Source: Photobacterium leiognathi
GTDB taxonomy: Bacteria > Pseudomonadota > Gammaproteobacteria > Enterobacterales > Vibrionaceae
Length of the DNA: 64,000 bases
Direction of reading: 5' to 3'
Assembly (NCBI RefSeq): GCF_030685535.1
Contig: NZ_CP131601.1
Location: forward strand, 3,205,132 to 3,269,131
Shown: positions 1-12,440 of the stretch, in pieces
How positions within the stretch are numbered: position 1 is the stretch's first letter
How the letters are laid out: each line of letters begins with the position of its first letter
Made by a program: the position numbers and the translations under genes
Notes under the pieces: generated by a model
What the model saw: the letters and a program-made list of their open reading frames with translations, nothing else
What the model was told of the DNA's origin: nothing
Database searches by the model: none

Positions 1-234
1 AAAACATTCATCTTCAATCATTTCTTCAGCTAACTCTTCAAGATCGAAACGGTAAGCTGAGAACTGCGCTAAAATGTCCGCTTCATCTTGTAACGATTTA
101 TCACTGCGTACTTGTAACCATTCAAGGCTTACCCAGCAGGTAATTAATGCAAAGGCTTGCTGGGCGGGAAAGTTAACCGCTTGGCGAACAGCATCCCATG
201 CTTGAATATCTGAAAATAGAATATCTTGGTTCAT
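1..234 (-). CDS. DUF1488-type small protein (YrdB-like), 3' end outside window
   Basis: The frame opens with ATG at 234 and stays open for 78 codons to the left edge, so the C-terminus is missing. The protein starts MNQDILFSDIQAWD and continues with an alternation of aromatic and acidic residues (AYRFDLEELAEEMIED) that resembles the E. coli YrdB/DUF1488 family, whose role is unknown. It lies 5 bp downstream of aroE on the same strand, which is the yrdB position in E. coli (tsaC-aroE-yrdB). The family call rests on recollection of YrdB plus synteny. Confidence 0.7.
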   Translation of the reverse strand, partial: MNQDILFSDIQAWDAVRQAVNFPAQQAFALITCWVSLEWLQVRSDKSLQDEADILAQFSAYRFDLEELAEEMIEDECF

Positions 235-239
235 TACTT

Positions 240-1061
240 TTACTCTTGTAAGGTTCGGCGTAATTCGCGCTGTACTTGTTTTGCGCCAGGGCGAAGTCCA
301 CGCCATAACATAAAGCTTTCTGCCGCTTGTCCAACGAGCATACCTAGCCCATCTAGTGTTTTAATTGCGCCATGCTCTTTCGCCCAACGATTAAAAGAAG
401 TGATCGCTGAGCCATACACCATGTCATAGCAAGTAGTATTCGCACCAATCACTGTTGATGGTATTGCAGGTACATCCCCGGAAAGACTGGCTGAGGTTGA
501 ATTGATGATCACATCAAAGGTTTGATCTTCAAGTTCAGCTTGCTCTAATGCCGCTACATTGCCGTCAGATGAAAATAACTCTGCTAATTGTTGCGCTTTA
601 CTCAAGGTACGGTTAGCGATCACAAGTTGCTTAGGCTGCTGTGCTAATAGTGGCAATATCACACCACGGGCTGCGCCACCTGCACCTAATAATAAGATGC
701 GTTGCTCTTTTAATTCGACATGCTGATTGATGAGATCTTGCACCAAACCTTCACCATCGGTGTTATCACCTAACACGCCACCATCATCTAGTTTCTTAAG
801 CGTGTTAACAGCACCAGCTAAACGAGCACGTTCTGTCAGGGTGGTCGCATATTGATAAGCTTGCTCTTTAAATGGCACCGTGATGTTACAACCTTTACCA
901 CCATCATTAAAAAATGCATCTGCCGCTTGTACGAAACCATCAAGCGCTACTAGTTGGCTGGTGTATGTCATCTGCTGGCTCGTTTGACGGGCAAACAAGG
1001 TATGAATGAACGGAGATTTACTTTGTCCGATCGGGTTACCAAATACGACGTACTTATCCAT
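240..1061 (-). CDS. aroE: Shikimate dehydrogenase (NADP+)
   Basis: A 273 aa protein, the usual AroE length. It reduces 3-dehydroshikimate to shikimate in aromatic amino acid synthesis. The N-terminal substrate motif [10 protein letters not shown] is present (residues 8-17), followed by the NITVPFKE segment with the catalytic lysine (about residue 65), the GDNTDGEG loop (about 98), the Rossmann glycine motif [10 protein letters not shown] (about 125) and the NRT NADP-discriminating loop (about 150). It precedes the yrdB-like gene and follows hemF with a gap of about 60 bp, so it may share that transcript. Confidence 0.97.
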   Translation of the reverse strand: MDKYVVFGNPIGQSKSPFIHTLFARQTSQQMTYTSQLVALDGFVQAADAFFNDGGKGCNITVPFKEQAYQYATTLTERARLAGAVNTLKKLDDGGVLGDNTDGEGLVQDLINQHVELKEQRILLLGAGGAARGVILPLLAQQPKQLVIANRTLSKAQQLAELFSSDGNVAALEQAELEDQTFDVIINSTSASLSGDVPAIPSTVIGANTTCYDMVYGSAITSFNRWAKEHGAIKTLDGLGMLVGQAAESFMLWRGLRPGAKQVQRELRRTLQE

Positions 1062-1123
1062 ATACGAATTCTCTCTTTATATAAGCAGGCTCTATCACTC
1101 CGTGATCTGAGCTAAATGATTGT

Positions 1124-2595
<1,472 letters not shown>

Positions 2596-2789
2596 AGTAT
2601 CCTCGTTTCTTCTTGGGCTAACATTGTTGTTTTACTTTCTCAAAATCATTCTACCTACTCCTTAGTCACAACTCCATGCTAGGTTATAAGACAGTCAATA
2701 TTCATGACGCAAACGTTTTCCTTTGCGATAAATCACCGTATAATGCCGACATCAACACGATGTTAAGTTATGACCTGAAGGAGAATGAG

Positions 2790-3278
2790 ATGAAAGTTGG
2801 AATTATCATGGGTTCAAAATCTGACTGGTAAACCATGCAACATGCCGCTGAGATGCTTGATCGTTTCAATGTTCCTTATGAGACAAAGGTCGTTTCAGCT
2901 CACCGCACCCCACATTTACTGGCTGAATACGCAGAAAGTGCACAAGAGCGTGGTATTAAAGTGATCATCGCAGGTGCTGGCGGCGCGGCTCACTTACCTG
3001 GTATGACAGCTGCTTTTACTAGCGTACCTGTATTAGGTGTACCAGTACAATCTCGCGCCCTAAAAGGTATGGACTCACTGCTTTCGATTGTTCAAATGCC
3101 AAAGGGGATTGCAGTAGGTACATTGGCGATTGGTGATGCAGGTGCTGCCAATGCTGGCCTATTAGCCGCACAAATTATCGGTACGCAAGATGAGCAAGTA
3201 CTTGCTGCCATTGATGCTTTTCGTAAAGAGCAAACAGAAACCGTACTGAGTAATCCAAATCCAGCTGAGGACGCATAA
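2790..3278 (+). pseudogene. purE: N5-carboxyaminoimidazole ribonucleotide mutase with in-frame stop at codon 14
   Basis: A good ribosome site (AAGGAG) precedes ATG 2790. The frame reads MKVGIIMGSKSDW and then TAA at 2829-2831, where PurE proteins have Pro (WPTM). It continues in the same frame as a normal Pur[23 protein letters not shown] and [10 protein letters not shown] are all intact. PurE converts N5-CAIR to CAIR in purine synthesis. An ATG follows the stop by 3 nt (2835), so reinitiation is conceivable, but that product would lack the GSKSDW substrate loop. The change from the expected CCA to TAA needs two adjacent substitutions. Its stop overlaps the purK start (TAATG). Either a real null allele or a sequence error. 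Confidence 0.85.
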
Positions 3279-4396
3279 TGAATAACGTGCTCGTCCTTGG
3301 AGCAGGTCAACTAGCCCGTATGATGGCACTGGCTGGCGCACCGCTTAACATCAATGTGATTGCCTATGATGTGGGTAGCGATAAGGTGGTTCACCCACTA
3401 ACCCTACAGGTTATGGCGGACTCTTTAGCTCAAGCCATTAATGAAGTTGATGCCATCACCGCTGAATTTGAACACATTCCTCACGATATTTTAGATAGTT
3501 GCGCCGCTAGAGGAAAATTCTTCCCAACGCCTGATGCAATTAAAGCAGGTGGCGATCGCCGACTTGAAAAAGCGTTACTGGATAACGCAGGCGTGCGAAA
3601 TGCTAACTACCATGTGATCCGTGAGCGTGCTGATCTGTTAACAGCGATTGAAAAGATCGGCTTACCGCTGGTGCTAAAAAGTGCCTTAGGTGGTTATGAC
3701 GGTAAAGGGCAGTGGCGCTTAAAAGAAAGCACACAAATTGATGCGATCTGGCCTGAAATGGCGCAATGTATTGCCGATTCTGCTAATCAAGCGATTGTGG
3801 CAGAGCAATTCATTCCTTTTCAACGTGAAGTCTCATTGATTGGTGCCCGCAATCGTAGCGGTGATATTCAAGTATTTAACTTAACAGAGAATATTCACAC
3901 TGATGGCGTATTAAGCCTATCTACCGCAATTGTGGGTGACTCACCGCTGCAAGCACAAGCCGATGACATGTTCCGTGCCGTAGCAAATAGCCTTGATTAT
4001 GTTGGCGTGTTAGCTATCGAGTTTTTTGATCTTAATGGTGAGTTATTGGTAAACGAAATTGCACCACGGGTTCATAACTCAGGCCACTGGACACAACAAG
4101 GAGCTGAAACCTGCCAATTTGAAAACCATTTACGTGCGGTATGTGACTTTCCACTTGGCAACACGCAATTAACTCGACCAAGTGCGATGATCAATATCTT
4201 AGGGTTAGACAGCGTGCCAGATGCAGTTTATGCCCAAGAAGGTTGCCATGTTCATTGGTACGGCAAAGAAAAACGAGCAGGCCGTAAAATGGGGCACATT
4301 AACGTGTGTGCTGATACCCCAGAGCAACTGCAGTACCGTTTGATCATGTTATCGAGCTTACTCGATGAGAACGATTTCCCAGCGCTACCTCGCTAA
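3278..4396 (+). CDS. purK: N5-carboxyaminoimidazole ribonucleotide synthase (ATP-grasp)
   Basis: A 372 aa ATP-grasp enzyme that makes N5-CAIR from AIR, ATP and bicarbonate, feeding PurE. It begins with the Rossmann-like [13 protein letters not shown]; the ATP-grasp core shows [13 protein letters not shown] (about residue 130), [18 protein letters not shown] and the metal-binding [24 protein letters not shown] near residue 260. The start overlaps the purE stop, so the genes are translationally coupled. It is intact although purE carries a stop codon. Confidence 0.97.
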   Translation: MNNVLVLGAGQLARMMALAGAPLNINVIAYDVGSDKVVHPLTLQVMADSLAQAINEVDAITAEFEHIPHDILDSCAARGKFFPTPDAIKAGGDRRLEKALLDNAGVRNANYHVIRERADLLTAIEKIGLPLVLKSALGGYDGKGQWRLKESTQIDAIWPEMAQCIADSANQAIVAEQFIPFQREVSLIGARNRSGDIQVFNLTENIHTDGVLSLSTAIVGDSPLQAQADDMFRAVANSLDYVGVLAIEFFDLNGELLVNEIAPRVHNSGHWTQQGAETCQFENHLRAVCDFPLGNTQLTRPSAMINILGLDSVPDAVYAQEGCHVHWYGKEKRAGRKMGHINVCADTPEQLQYRLIMLSSLLDENDFPALPR

Positions 4397-4421
4397 ATAC
4401 ACCTATATAAAAACCGACAAA

Positions 4422-4446
4422 AAAGCCTGCAATCTATGCAGGCTTT
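4422..4446. terminator. Bidirectional rho-independent terminator between purK and the zinc-ribbon gene
   Basis: Perfect stem AAAGCCTGC / GCAGGCTTT with a 7 nt loop, with A and T tracts on the two sides. It separates two convergent transcripts. Confidence 0.85.
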
Positions 4447-4451
4447 GTTTT

Positions 4452-5027
4452 TTATTCTGTTTTATCTAAGCTTTCAAGCTCTTGGTAAGCATGGCATTTT
4501 CTATCAGCACATTGCAGCTTCACACCGCTAGCTAATTTCTTTTCAATTAACAAACCAAAGCCACATTGCTGGCAAGTCCCAACAACAGGTTTGTTATTCA
4601 CCGCAAAACGACAACTTGGATACTGATCACAGGCATAGAATACTTTGCCATAACGGGATTTTCGCTCCGTTAAATGGCCTTTGTGACATTCAGGACATTC
4701 AACATCCGTATTCTCCGCTTTCTTTTCCGTTGATGCCAAATAATGACAAGCAGGGTATGCCGAACAACCAATAAACATCCCATAACGACCTTGACGTAAA
4801 ACCAACGGGCTTTCACATTCAGGGCAAGGCATATCTAACTCTTTCACCACATGACCATCATTGTGATTTAATGGCTGAATGTAATCACACGTTGGGTAGT
4901 GATCACAGCCAAGAAACGGACCACGCTTACCAAAGCGCATCACAAGCTCACTACCACACTGTGGACAAGGCGAGTGTGCTAACGCTTGTTCATGGGCTGA
5001 AAATAAAGGCGTGTTATTGGTTTTCAT
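4452..5027 (-). CDS. Multi-zinc-ribbon protein related to the topoisomerase I C-terminal domain (YrdD-type)
   Basis: A 191 aa protein built of four cysteine-rich zinc ribbons of the topoisomerase IA C-terminal type. Each of the first three has CPxC, a Gly-rich turn (for example GKRGPFLGCDHYP) and a second CxxxPxC-like pair; the fourth begins CQQCGFGLL and ends CADRKC. No topoisomerase catalytic domain is present. The E. coli homologue YrdD occupies the same neighbourhood (dprA-smg-yrdD-tsaC). A DNA or RNA binding role is a reasonable inference from the fold, but the function is not established. Confidence 0.88.
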   Translation of the reverse strand: MKTNNTPLFSAHEQALAHSPCPQCGSELVMRFGKRGPFLGCDHYPTCDYIQPLNHNDGHVVKELDMPCPECESPLVLRQGRYGMFIGCSAYPACHYLASTEKKAENTDVECPECHKGHLTERKSRYGKVFYACDQYPSCRFAVNNKPVVGTCQQCGFGLLIEKKLASGVKLQCADRKCHAYQELESLDKTE

Positions 5028-5091
5028 TGGGTGTGCTCAACAAGAAAAAAATCGCAGATACAATAACGGGCCACTCAATGGCCCGCTGCGT

Positions 5092-5568
5092 TTAATGAAT
5101 AGTGCCTTCTTCATCCGCACCATATAGCAGCTCTTCCATTTGGCTATACGCCGTTTCATTGCCCGGCGCATTAAAGAGTACCATTAAGATGATCCATTTC
5201 AGATCATCTAACGAAAACTCATTGGTATCGAGCTCCATAATACGATCGATCACCATTTCACGTGTATCAGAACTCAATACATGGATTTGCTCAAGATACA
5301 TCAAGAAGCCACGGCAAGTCACATCCATGCGGATCATCTCTTGCTCGGTATAAACACGCATCGATGTTGCTGCACAGTTATTCACATAAGGGGTATGCTC
5401 AGTTTCTTGCAGCGCTGCCAGTTGTTCTAACCAACTAAGAGCTTTATAAATATCATCTTGATGGAACCCTGCACGAATTAACTCTTCGGAAAGTTCATCT
5501 TGATCAAACATCAACTCAGCATCACTTTGGATGTAAGTCTCAAACAGGTACATAAGAATGTCCATCAT
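5092..5568 (-). CDS. smg: Smg family protein of unknown function
   Basis: A 158 aa acidic protein of the Smg (DUF494) family, always found next to dprA. It begins [18 protein letters not shown] and contains the typical [23 protein letters not shown] helix pair and a C-terminal acidic stretch. Its start overlaps the dprA stop by 4 bp, so the two are translationally coupled. Length equals the E. coli protein. No biochemical role is known. Confidence 0.94.
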   Translation of the reverse strand: MMDILMYLFETYIQSDAELMFDQDELSEELIRAGFHQDDIYKALSWLEQLAALQETEHTPYVNNCAATSMRVYTEQEMIRMDVTCRGFLMYLEQIHVLSSDTREMVIDRIMELDTNEFSLDDLKWIILMVLFNAPGNETAYSQMEELLYGADEEGTIH

Positions 5569-6671
5569 GACTCGCTCCTCCTCGTTCTGATATAACCACC
5601 TGGCACTGCACTGACCAAACCAAGTAACTCCAACTCTAACAGCTGGGTTAATATTTCGTGGACAGGCTGTTCACAGCGTTCAGCAACTACATCTACGGGT
5701 GTTGCTTCGGTGCCTACGTTAGCCAACAGCGCTGGAAATGGCAATTCTTCATTTTCAGGTTGTGGCAAAGGCAAGCCTATTTGATTATTTATTGCGCACT
5801 CAGTAAGGGTTCCTACTTCATTAAAAATATCGAGGGGACTTTCTACCAGTGTAGCACCGGATTTTATCAAGGCATTACAGCCCTTACTTTGCGTGTTATA
5901 GATAGAGCCAGGGATGGCAAACACTTCACGCCCTTGCTCTAGCGCGTAACGTGCAGTGATGAGTGAACCACTTTTTTCAGCTGCCTCTACGACTAATACG
6001 CCGGTCGATAAGCCACTGATCACTCTATTTCGTCGAGGAAAATTTTGTGGTCTTGGTTTTTCATCAGGCCAGAATTCTGATACCAACGCCCCTTGCTCGA
6101 CAATATCATTGGCTAACTTTCGATGCCGGGCTGGATATACCTGATCTAAACCAGAGCCCAGCACGGCAATGGTGGCACCACCAGATTTCAATGCCCCTAA
6201 ATGGGCTTGGCCATCTATTCCTAAAGCTAAACCGCTGGTCACCACGTATTCTGCTTGTCCTAACGCATAACCAAAATTAAAGGCCGCTTCTCTGCCATCA
6301 ATGGATGCCGAACGACTTCCTATAATCGCAATTTGCGGCTTAGATAAATAGGAAGCATCTCCTCGAATAAACAACAAGGGAGGCGGTGACGAGATTTGTT
6401 TGAGTAAATAAGGATAGTGAGGGGAATCGAATGTCAGTATTTGCTGAAATGGTCGTTCATGCCAAGCCAAAACTTGATCAATTCGACGCTGATCTGGTGA
6501 CACTATAGCAGTGGCTTGTTGTTCACTTAGCCCTAACTGGCGTAATTGTTCAAACGGCAGTGCTACACAGTCAGCAGCAGAAATTTTACTTAATAATTTA
6601 TTAATACGATGACCCCCTAATGTTGGAGTCATCGCTAGCACTAACCAAGGGTAGAGTGCGTTAGTCATCAA
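5565..6671 (-). CDS. dprA: DNA processing protein DprA/Smf
   Basis: A 368 aa protein that loads RecA on incoming single-stranded DNA in natural transformation. The Rossmann-like DprA domain shows [10 protein letters not shown] (about residue 114), [58 protein letters not shown] and the [30 protein letters not shown] motifs. The last 60 residues form the winged-helix domain. It lies 3 bp after the LysM gene stop and overlaps smg. Its context matters because comM, another transformation gene, is disrupted in this genome. Confidence 0.96.
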   Translation of the reverse strand: MMTNALYPWLVLAMTPTLGGHRINKLLSKISAADCVALPFEQLRQLGLSEQQATAIVSPDQRRIDQVLAWHERPFQQILTFDSPHYPYLLKQISSPPPLLFIRGDASYLSKPQIAIIGSRSASIDGREAAFNFGYALGQAEYVVTSGLALGIDGQAHLGALKSGGATIAVLGSGLDQVYPARHRKLANDIVEQGALVSEFWPDEKPRPQNFPRRNRVISGLSTGVLVVEAAEKSGSLITARYALEQGREVFAIPGSIYNTQSKGCNALIKSGATLVESPLDIFNEVGTLTECAINNQIGLPLPQPENEELPFPALLANVGTEATPVDVVAERCEQPVHEILTQLLELELLGLVSAVPGGYIRTRRSES

Positions 6672-6674
6672 TAC

Positions 6675-7736
6675 TTATCGCGTTGGTGGAACCGCGATAA
6701 CCCCCGGTTTAAACGGCTCTAAACTTTGCATCACCACCGCTAAACTAAAACGCTCATAAGGACGCAATACCATTAGTTTACCAACAGACACTTCACCTAA
6801 CTGAGTTGAGCCAGCAAACGGATTATCTTTGTAATGGTAACTGCCTTTTTTGCCTTGCACTTTGGCGCCAGGTTTAAACAGATCAAATACGTAGCCCGAC
6901 TCCACACCATCTAAATGACCACGATCTAGCACTACAACATCAAAACTAGAGATATAACTGCGCCCTTCTAGTTGACCAATCACGTTGGCTGTCATAGATT
7001 CTGGCGGCGTTGAGGGTGAGAACGATAAATTAGGCTCACCACTCACAAGTAGAGGTAACAATATGTCGTTTTGACTGATTTCTTGACGGTAAGTATCTAC
7101 ACGCAATTGGCTCGTTGTTTCATCTGCTGCTGTTACAGTTAAATCCGCAATTTCTTTTAGCGTCATCACTTTCGCTTCAACCGCAGGTTGCGTTTCCGTT
7201 GCTGCATCGTCACGCTCAAAAGTTTCTTCAATACGGTAAACACGCCATTGGGTAGTTGGTGCTAACGGTTGATCAGCCCATACAATATCACCGACAGAAA
7301 GATAACCACGCTCATCACTAGCGCCTAACACCTGAGGCTGAGATTTAGCAGATTCTTGGCTGATCAATTTATTTTCAGCCACGTACTCCAGCATTAAGTA
7401 TCCCGGTAGTGTCGTAATAGGATCACGGATAACTCGCGCTTTTGGCGAGAGTTTTACATGCTTTTTCAAACTCAGTTTTGGCTGTCCATTAACCCAGATA
7501 AGGTGGAGGCGATCACCAGGGTAAATAAGGTGAGGGTTTTTAATGTAGCTATTCTTTTCCCATAATTGTGGCCATGACCATGGATTTTCGAGAAATACTC
7601 CAGAAATATCCCATAACGTATCACCTTTCTTGACGATGTAGACTTCTGGTATATCTTTTTTAAGTAATGGGGATGGCGCAGCAAACAGAGAGGGGATAAA
7701 AAGCATAAAGCTAAGAATAATGCCCAATTGCTTCAT
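6675..7736 (-). CDS. Exported LysM-domain protein
   Basis: A 353 aa protein with a probable signal peptide (MKQLGIILSFMLFIPSLFAA, cleavage near residue 20). A LysM peptidoglycan-binding domain follows (YIVKKGDTLWDIS to GDRLHLIWV, about residues 32-83). The rest has no motif I recognise. LysM proteins of this size upstream of dprA are common in Vibrionaceae. It probably acts at the cell wall in the periplasm, but no enzymatic domain is visible. It is divergent from def. Confidence 0.88.
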   Translation of the reverse strand: MKQLGIILSFMLFIPSLFAAPSPLLKKDIPEVYIVKKGDTLWDISGVFLENPWSWPQLWEKNSYIKNPHLIYPGDRLHLIWVNGQPKLSLKKHVKLSPKARVIRDPITTLPGYLMLEYVAENKLISQESAKSQPQVLGASDERGYLSVGDIVWADQPLAPTTQWRVYRIEETFERDDAATETQPAVEAKVMTLKEIADLTVTAADETTSQLRVDTYRQEISQNDILLPLLVSGEPNLSFSPSTPPESMTANVIGQLEGRSYISSFDVVVLDRGHLDGVESGYVFDLFKPGAKVQGKKGSYHYKDNPFAGSTQLGEVSVGKLMVLRPYERFSLAVVMQSLEPFKPGVIAVPPTR

Positions 7737-8093
7737 GAGATCGCTTCCTTGGATAACACAACCGAATCGTAAGGCTCCGCCTTACAACAAATAAAATACG
7801 TTTATCGTCTCAGACTGGCATTAGCTTGTTGATATGTCGACTGTTTAACGATGAGCAAAAAGCGCTTTTCGGTTCACGTCACTATTTATAGAAAACTGTT
7901 GCAGCTCAATAACGTCAAGTTTGCTAACGGCTAACACTAATCCCTTTCATCATAAAATAGTGCCATGCTGCTTTTCATTTCCTTATTCCTAGCCCACAGC
8001 AAAAAATTCGGTACTGTTATTTGATCTGTAAAATGACTAGAATTAGACCAACAGCGATTTATTTTTAGTTACCGTTAACGAATTCGAGTCCTT
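7737..8093. other. Divergent intergenic region, LysM gene / def
   Basis: 357 bp without a coding frame that I believe. It must contain the promoters for the LysM-dprA-smg transcript (minus) and the def-fmt-rsmB-trkAH transcript (plus). AT-rich stretches occur near 7940-8070, but I could not assign a convincing -35/-10 pair. Confidence 0.5.
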
Positions 8094-8603
8094 ATGTCTG
8101 TATTACAAGTTTTAACCTTTCCGGACGAGCGCCTACGTACTGTCGCAAAGCCTGTTGAGGCAATAACACCTGAAATCCAAACAATTATCGATGATATGTT
8201 GGAAACCATGTACGACGAAGAAGGCATTGGTCTTGCGGCAACTCAAGTCGATATTCACCAACGTATTGTGGTGATTGATACTTCTGAAACGCGCGATCAA
8301 CCTATGGTACTGATCAACCCAGAAATCACTGAAAAACGTGGTGAAGATGGGATTGAAGAAGGATGTCTTTCTGTTCCTGGCGCACGTGCATTAGTCCCAC
8401 GCGCAGCAGAAGTGAGCGTAACCGCCTTGGATCGTAACGGTGATACCATCAGCTTTGATGCAGACGAGCTACTGGCTATTTGTATTCAACATGAATTAGA
8501 TCACCTAGCTGGTAAGTTATTTGTGGACTACTTGTCACCGCTAAAGCGTCAGCGTATCAAACAAAAACTAGAAAAAATTAAACGCCATAACGAAAAAAAC
8601 TAA
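8094..8603 (+). CDS. def: Peptide deformylase
   Basis: A 169 aa metalloenzyme that removes the formyl group from nascent proteins. All three family motifs are present: GIGLAATQV (about residue 43), EGCLSVP (about 88, metal-ligand Cys) and [12 protein letters not shown] (about 131, HExxH with both His ligands and the catalytic Glu). It is followed by fmt after 16 bp, the classic def-fmt pair that adds and removes the formyl group. Confidence 0.98.
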   Translation: MSVLQVLTFPDERLRTVAKPVEAITPEIQTIIDDMLETMYDEEGIGLAATQVDIHQRIVVIDTSETRDQPMVLINPEITEKRGEDGIEEGCLSVPGARALVPRAAEVSVTALDRNGDTISFDADELLAICIQHELDHLAGKLFVDYLSPLKRQRIKQKLEKIKRHNEKN

Positions 8604-8619
8604 TTATTTAGAGGTTACC

Positions 8620-9564
8620 TTGAGCAAACCATTACGCATCGTTTTTGCCGGTACTCCTGACTTCGCCGCCCGTCACTTGGCGGCGTTGTTGTCTTCACAG
8701 CACGACGTTGTTGCTGTTTACACTCAACCGGATCGCCCAGCAGGCCGTGGTAAAAAGCTAACGGCAAGCCCTGTAAAAGCCATTGCACTTGAAAATGATA
8801 TTCCGGTTTACCAGCCTGTTTCACTTCGCAATGAAGAAGCACAACAAGAGCTAGCAGCAATTGATGCAGACATCATGGTAGTTGTAGCTTATGGTCTATT
8901 ATTGCCACAAGAAGTGTTAGATACACCGCGTTTAGGTTGTATTAACGTACACGGTTCTATTCTGCCTCGCTGGCGTGGTGCGGCACCTATCCAACGCTCT
9001 ATTTGGGCTGGTGACACCGAAACAGGTGTGACCATCATGCAGATGGACATCGGCCTTGATACTGGCGACATGCTAAAAGTGGCAACTTTGCCAATTGAAG
9101 CGACAGATACCAGTGCAACCATGTATGAAAAGCTGGCTGATCTTGGCCCAGATGCACTCATTGATTGTTTATCTGATATTGCTGATGGCACAGCCGTGGC
9201 AGTTAAACAAGACGATGAGCAAGCAAACTACGCCAAAAAGCTAAGTAAAGAAGAAGCGTTGATTGACTGGACAATGAATGCAGCTGCGATTGAGCGTTGC
9301 GTGCGTGCATTTAACCCATGGTAAATGAGTTACTTCACCGTGACAGAGCAAAACGTCAAAGTATGGCAAACAGCGGTAGAAGCCGATAACCAAGGTAAAG
9401 CGCCAGGTACAATTTTATCTGCGGATAAACAAGGTATCTTGGTGGCGACAGGTAATGGCGCACTTCGCCTTATTTCGCTTCAACCTCCAGGCAAAAAAGC
9501 CATGTCAGCGGCGGATTTACTAAACTCGCGTCGAGAATGGTTCGAACCTGGCACTCAGCTATAA
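8620..9564 (+). pseudogene. fmt: Methionyl-tRNA formyltransferase split by an in-frame TAA
   Basis: The frame starts at TTG 8620 (ribosome site GAGG) and encodes a normal Fmt N-terminus: [14 protein letters not shown], the folate-binding and catalytic [20 protein letters not shown] segment, and the [15 protein letters not shown] motif. After FNPW, a TAA at 9322-9324 stands where Fmt has Pro. The same frame continues with MSYFTV through [27 protein letters not shown] to the normal end at residue 314. The stop cuts the C-terminal tRNA-binding barrel rather than a domain boundary. An ATG follows the TAA at once, so a separate C-terminal fragment could be made. As in purE, the expected TGG-CCA reads TGG-TAA. 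Confidence 0.88.
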
Positions 9565-9572
9565 ACACCAAT

Positions 9573-9602
9573 GCCAGTGTTCAGTCACTGGCTTTTCTTT
9601 TT
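9573..9602 (+). terminator. Rho-independent terminator after fmt
   Basis: Stem GCCAGTG / CACTGGC with a 6 nt loop followed by a T-rich tract (TTTTCTTTTTT). It lies between fmt and rsmB, so rsmB may depend on readthrough or its own promoter. Confidence 0.75.
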
Positions 9603-9654
9603 TAAGTTCCAACATTGTTATCGCCAGCACTAACGGCGTGTTCAGGAAACAGCT

Positions 9655-10935
9655 ATGAATGTAAGAGCCACCGCGGCCAAAGTTATTTATCAGGTCGTCG
9701 ATCAAGGGCAGTCATTATCCGCCGCGCTTCCCGCTGCGCAACAAGATATCAGAGAGCGTGACCACGCTTTATTGCAAGAGATCTGCTATGGCGTTCTTCG
9801 CTGGCTTCCACGTTTAGAGTCCATCACTCAAGCGTTAATGGATAAGCCGTTAAAAGGTAAGCAACGTGTTTTCCACCACCTTATTTTAGTGGGTTTGTAC
9901 CAGTTAGGTTACATGCGTATTCCCGCTCACGCGGCCGTTGCTGAAACGGTAAATGCGACGAAAACACTTAAAAAGCCACAACTTCGTGGTCTTATTAATG
10001 CGATATTACGTAATTATCAGCGTCAGCAAGAAGAGCTCGATACCAAGGCGATCAGCCATGACGCAGGTAAATTGGGTCACCCAAGTTGGCTGCTGAAACT
10101 GTTAAAAGAAAGCTACCCTGAGCAATTTGAAGCGATTTGTGAAGCCAACAACACCAAAGCGCCAATGTGGCTACGTGTAAACCGCCAGCACAATACTCGT
10201 GATGCTTACCGTGCACTACTCGATGCCGAAGGTATTGCGACAGAATTACACTCACAAGCGGCTGATGCACTACGTTTGCTATCACCTTGCGATGTGACCA
10301 AACTACCAGGTTTTAGTGATGGTTGGGTATCGGTACAAGATGCCGCGGCACAATTGGCTGTGGATTACTTACAGCCACAAGCAGGTGAGTTAATCCTTGA
10401 TTGCTGTGCAGCCCCTGGTGGTAAAACAGCTCACATTATGGAGCATGTGCCATCAACTAAAGTGGTAGCCATTGATTGCGATGAAAACCGTCTTAAGCGT
10501 GTGCATGAAAACCTAGCGCGTTTAAACCTTGATGCGACAGTACTGTGTGCTGATGCTCGCTACCCAGAGCAATGGTGGAAGGGCGATAAATTCGATCGTA
10601 TTTTGCTGGATGCACCATGTTCAGCGACAGGCGTTATTCGCCGTCACCCAGATATCAAATGGCTACGTCGCGGTGAAGATATTGCGGCACTGGCAACACT
10701 TCAGGCAGAAATCTTTGATGCAATGTGGCTGCAATTAAAACCGGGTGGTACGTTGGTTTACGCTACTTGCTCTATTACGCCACAAGAAAACTGCGATCAG
10801 GTAAAAGCTTTCTTAGCACGAACGTCAGATGCGACATTAATTGGCAGCGATCCTGCGAAACCAGGTCGTCAAATTCTGCCCGGAGAAGAAGCAATGGATG
10901 GTTTTTATTACGCAGTACTGACAAAAGCAGAGTAA
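9655..10935 (+). CDS. rsmB: 16S rRNA (cytosine-967-C5)-methyltransferase RsmB
   Basis: A 426 aa protein with an N-terminal NusB-like RNA-binding domain (about residues 1-140) and a C-terminal SAM-dependent m5C methyltransferase domain. The latter shows [22 protein letters not shown] (SAM motif I), [18 protein letters not shown] (motif IV with one catalytic Cys) and [11 protein letters not shown] (motif VI with the other). It methylates C967 of 16S rRNA. It lies between fmt and trkA as in E. coli and Vibrio. Confidence 0.97.
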   Translation: MNVRATAAKVIYQVVDQGQSLSAALPAAQQDIRERDHALLQEICYGVLRWLPRLESITQALMDKPLKGKQRVFHHLILVGLYQLGYMRIPAHAAVAETVNATKTLKKPQLRGLINAILRNYQRQQEELDTKAISHDAGKLGHPSWLLKLLKESYPEQFEAICEANNTKAPMWLRVNRQHNTRDAYRALLDAEGIATELHSQAADALRLLSPCDVTKLPGFSDGWVSVQDAAAQLAVDYLQPQAGELILDCCAAPGGKTAHIMEHVPSTKVVAIDCDENRLKRVHENLARLNLDATVLCADARYPEQWWKGDKFDRILLDAPCSATGVIRRHPDIKWLRRGEDIAALATLQAEIFDAMWLQLKPGGTLVYATCSITPQENCDQVKAFLARTSDATLIGSDPAKPGRQILPGEEAMDGFYYAVLTKAE

Positions 10936-10950
10936 GCACTCTTTTTTAAT

Positions 10951-10985
10951 AAAAGCGGAACTTGGCGACAAGATTCCGCTTTTTC
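10951..10985 (+). terminator. Rho-independent terminator after rsmB
   Basis: Stem AAAAGCGGAA / TTCCGCTTTT around a 13 nt loop, ending in a T run. It lies in the 123 bp before trkA. Confidence 0.75.
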
Positions 10986-11058
10986 GTACTTTATAACGCC
11001 GATCAGAACGTTGTTATTCAAACACGGAACTCTACAGGCATTACATCAGGCATAGACT

Positions 11059-12435
11059 ATGAAAATTATTATTCTCGGTGCCGGACAAGTTGGCGGTACT
11101 CTTGCTGAAAACTTGGTTGGTGAGAATAACGATATCACTATCGTTGATAAGGATCCCGAGCGTCTACGTGAGCTGCAAGACAAATACGATCTTCGTGTTG
11201 TACAAGGTTTTGCTAGTCACCCTCGCACCTTGCGTGAAGCAGGAGCACAAGACGCCGATATGTTAGTATCTGTCACGAACTCCGACGAAACTAACATGAT
11301 CGCATGTCAAATTGCGTTTTCTTTGTTTAATACACCTAACCGTGTTGCACGTATCCGCTCTCCGGAATATTTGCGAGAAAAAGAGCAGTTATTCCAATCC
11401 GATGCTGTTCCTGTCGATCACTTGATCGCACCAGAAGAGTTGGTGACCGATTACATTGAAAAACTGATCGAGTACCCGGGCGCATTACAAGTCGTCAGTT
11501 TTGCTGAAGACAAAGTCGGTCTGGTTGCGGTAAAAGCCTACTACGGTGGTCCACTGGTCGGTAACGCACTCTCTGCACTGCGTGAGCACATGCCACACAT
11601 TGATACTCGTGTTGCAGCTATTTTCCGTCAAGGTAAGCCTATCCGCCCACAGGGTACTACGATTATTGAAGCCGATGATGAAGTGTTCTTTGTCGCTGCC
11701 AGTAATCATATTCGCTCAGTCATGAGTGAGCTCCAGCGCTTAGAGAAACCTTACAAACGCTTGATGATTGTCGGTGGTGGTAACGTTGGTGCTGGTTTAG
11801 CGCGCCGTTTAGAGCAAAACTACAGCATTAAACTGATTGAAAGAAATCAGGAACGTGCTGAGAACTTGTCTGAAATGCTGCAAAACACCATCGTTTTCTG
11901 TGGTGATGCATCCGATCAAGAGCTGTTGAGTGAAGAGCATATCGAGCAGATCGATGTCTTCATCGCCGTCACCAACGATGATGAAGCCAATATCATGTCG
12001 GCGATGCTAGCCAAACGCATGGGCGCGAAAAAAGTAATGGTGTTGATCCAGCGCGGTGCTTACGTCGATTTAGTGCAAGGTGGCACTATTGATATTGCGA
12101 TCTCGCCACAACAAGCAACCATTTCAGCGCTGTTAACCCATGTGCGTAAAGCCGATATCGTTAACGTATCGTCACTACGTCGCGGTGCGGCAGAAGCCAT
12201 TGAAGCCATTGCTCACGGTGATTCAACCACATCGAAAGTCGTTGGCCGTGCAATCAGCGATATCAAGCTGCCACCGGGTACCACCATTGGTGCAGTCGTT
12301 CGTGGCGAAGAGGTTTTGATCGCCCATGACCGTACTGTGATTGAACAAAACGATCACGTGGTGATGTTCCTTGTTGATAAGAAGTACATCCCTGATGTTG
12401 AACGCTTATTCCAACCAAGTCCTTTCTTCTTGTAA
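11059..12435 (+). CDS. trkA: Potassium uptake regulatory subunit TrkA
   Basis: A 458 aa cytoplasmic NAD(H)-binding protein that gates the TrkH potassium channel. It has two RCK modules. Each starts with a Rossmann glycine motif: [17 protein letters not shown] at the N-terminus and [18 protein letters not shown] at about residue 234. RCK_C domains follow, the second ending near the C-terminus ([18 protein letters not shown]). trkH starts 5 bp after its stop, so the channel and its gate are cotranscribed. Confidence 0.98.
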   Translation: MKIIILGAGQVGGTLAENLVGENNDITIVDKDPERLRELQDKYDLRVVQGFASHPRTLREAGAQDADMLVSVTNSDETNMIACQIAFSLFNTPNRVARIRSPEYLREKEQLFQSDAVPVDHLIAPEELVTDYIEKLIEYPGALQVVSFAEDKVGLVAVKAYYGGPLVGNALSALREHMPHIDTRVAAIFRQGKPIRPQGTTIIEADDEVFFVAASNHIRSVMSELQRLEKPYKRLMIVGGGNVGAGLARRLEQNYSIKLIERNQERAENLSEMLQNTIVFCGDASDQELLSEEHIEQIDVFIAVTNDDEANIMSAMLAKRMGAKKVMVLIQRGAYVDLVQGGTIDIAISPQQATISALLTHVRKADIVNVSSLRRGAAEAIEAIAHGDSTTSKVVGRAISDIKLPPGTTIGAVVRGEEVLIAHDRTVIEQNDHVVMFLVDKKYIPDVERLFQPSPFFL

Positions 12436-12440
12436 TTATC

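Noticed and set aside
6208..7574. All TGGCCA sites altered in this assembly.
   Set aside because: Intact TGGCCA is present at 6208-6213 and 7569-7574, and GGCC is common, so the motif is not altered everywhere. If it is a base-calling effect, it must depend on wider context.
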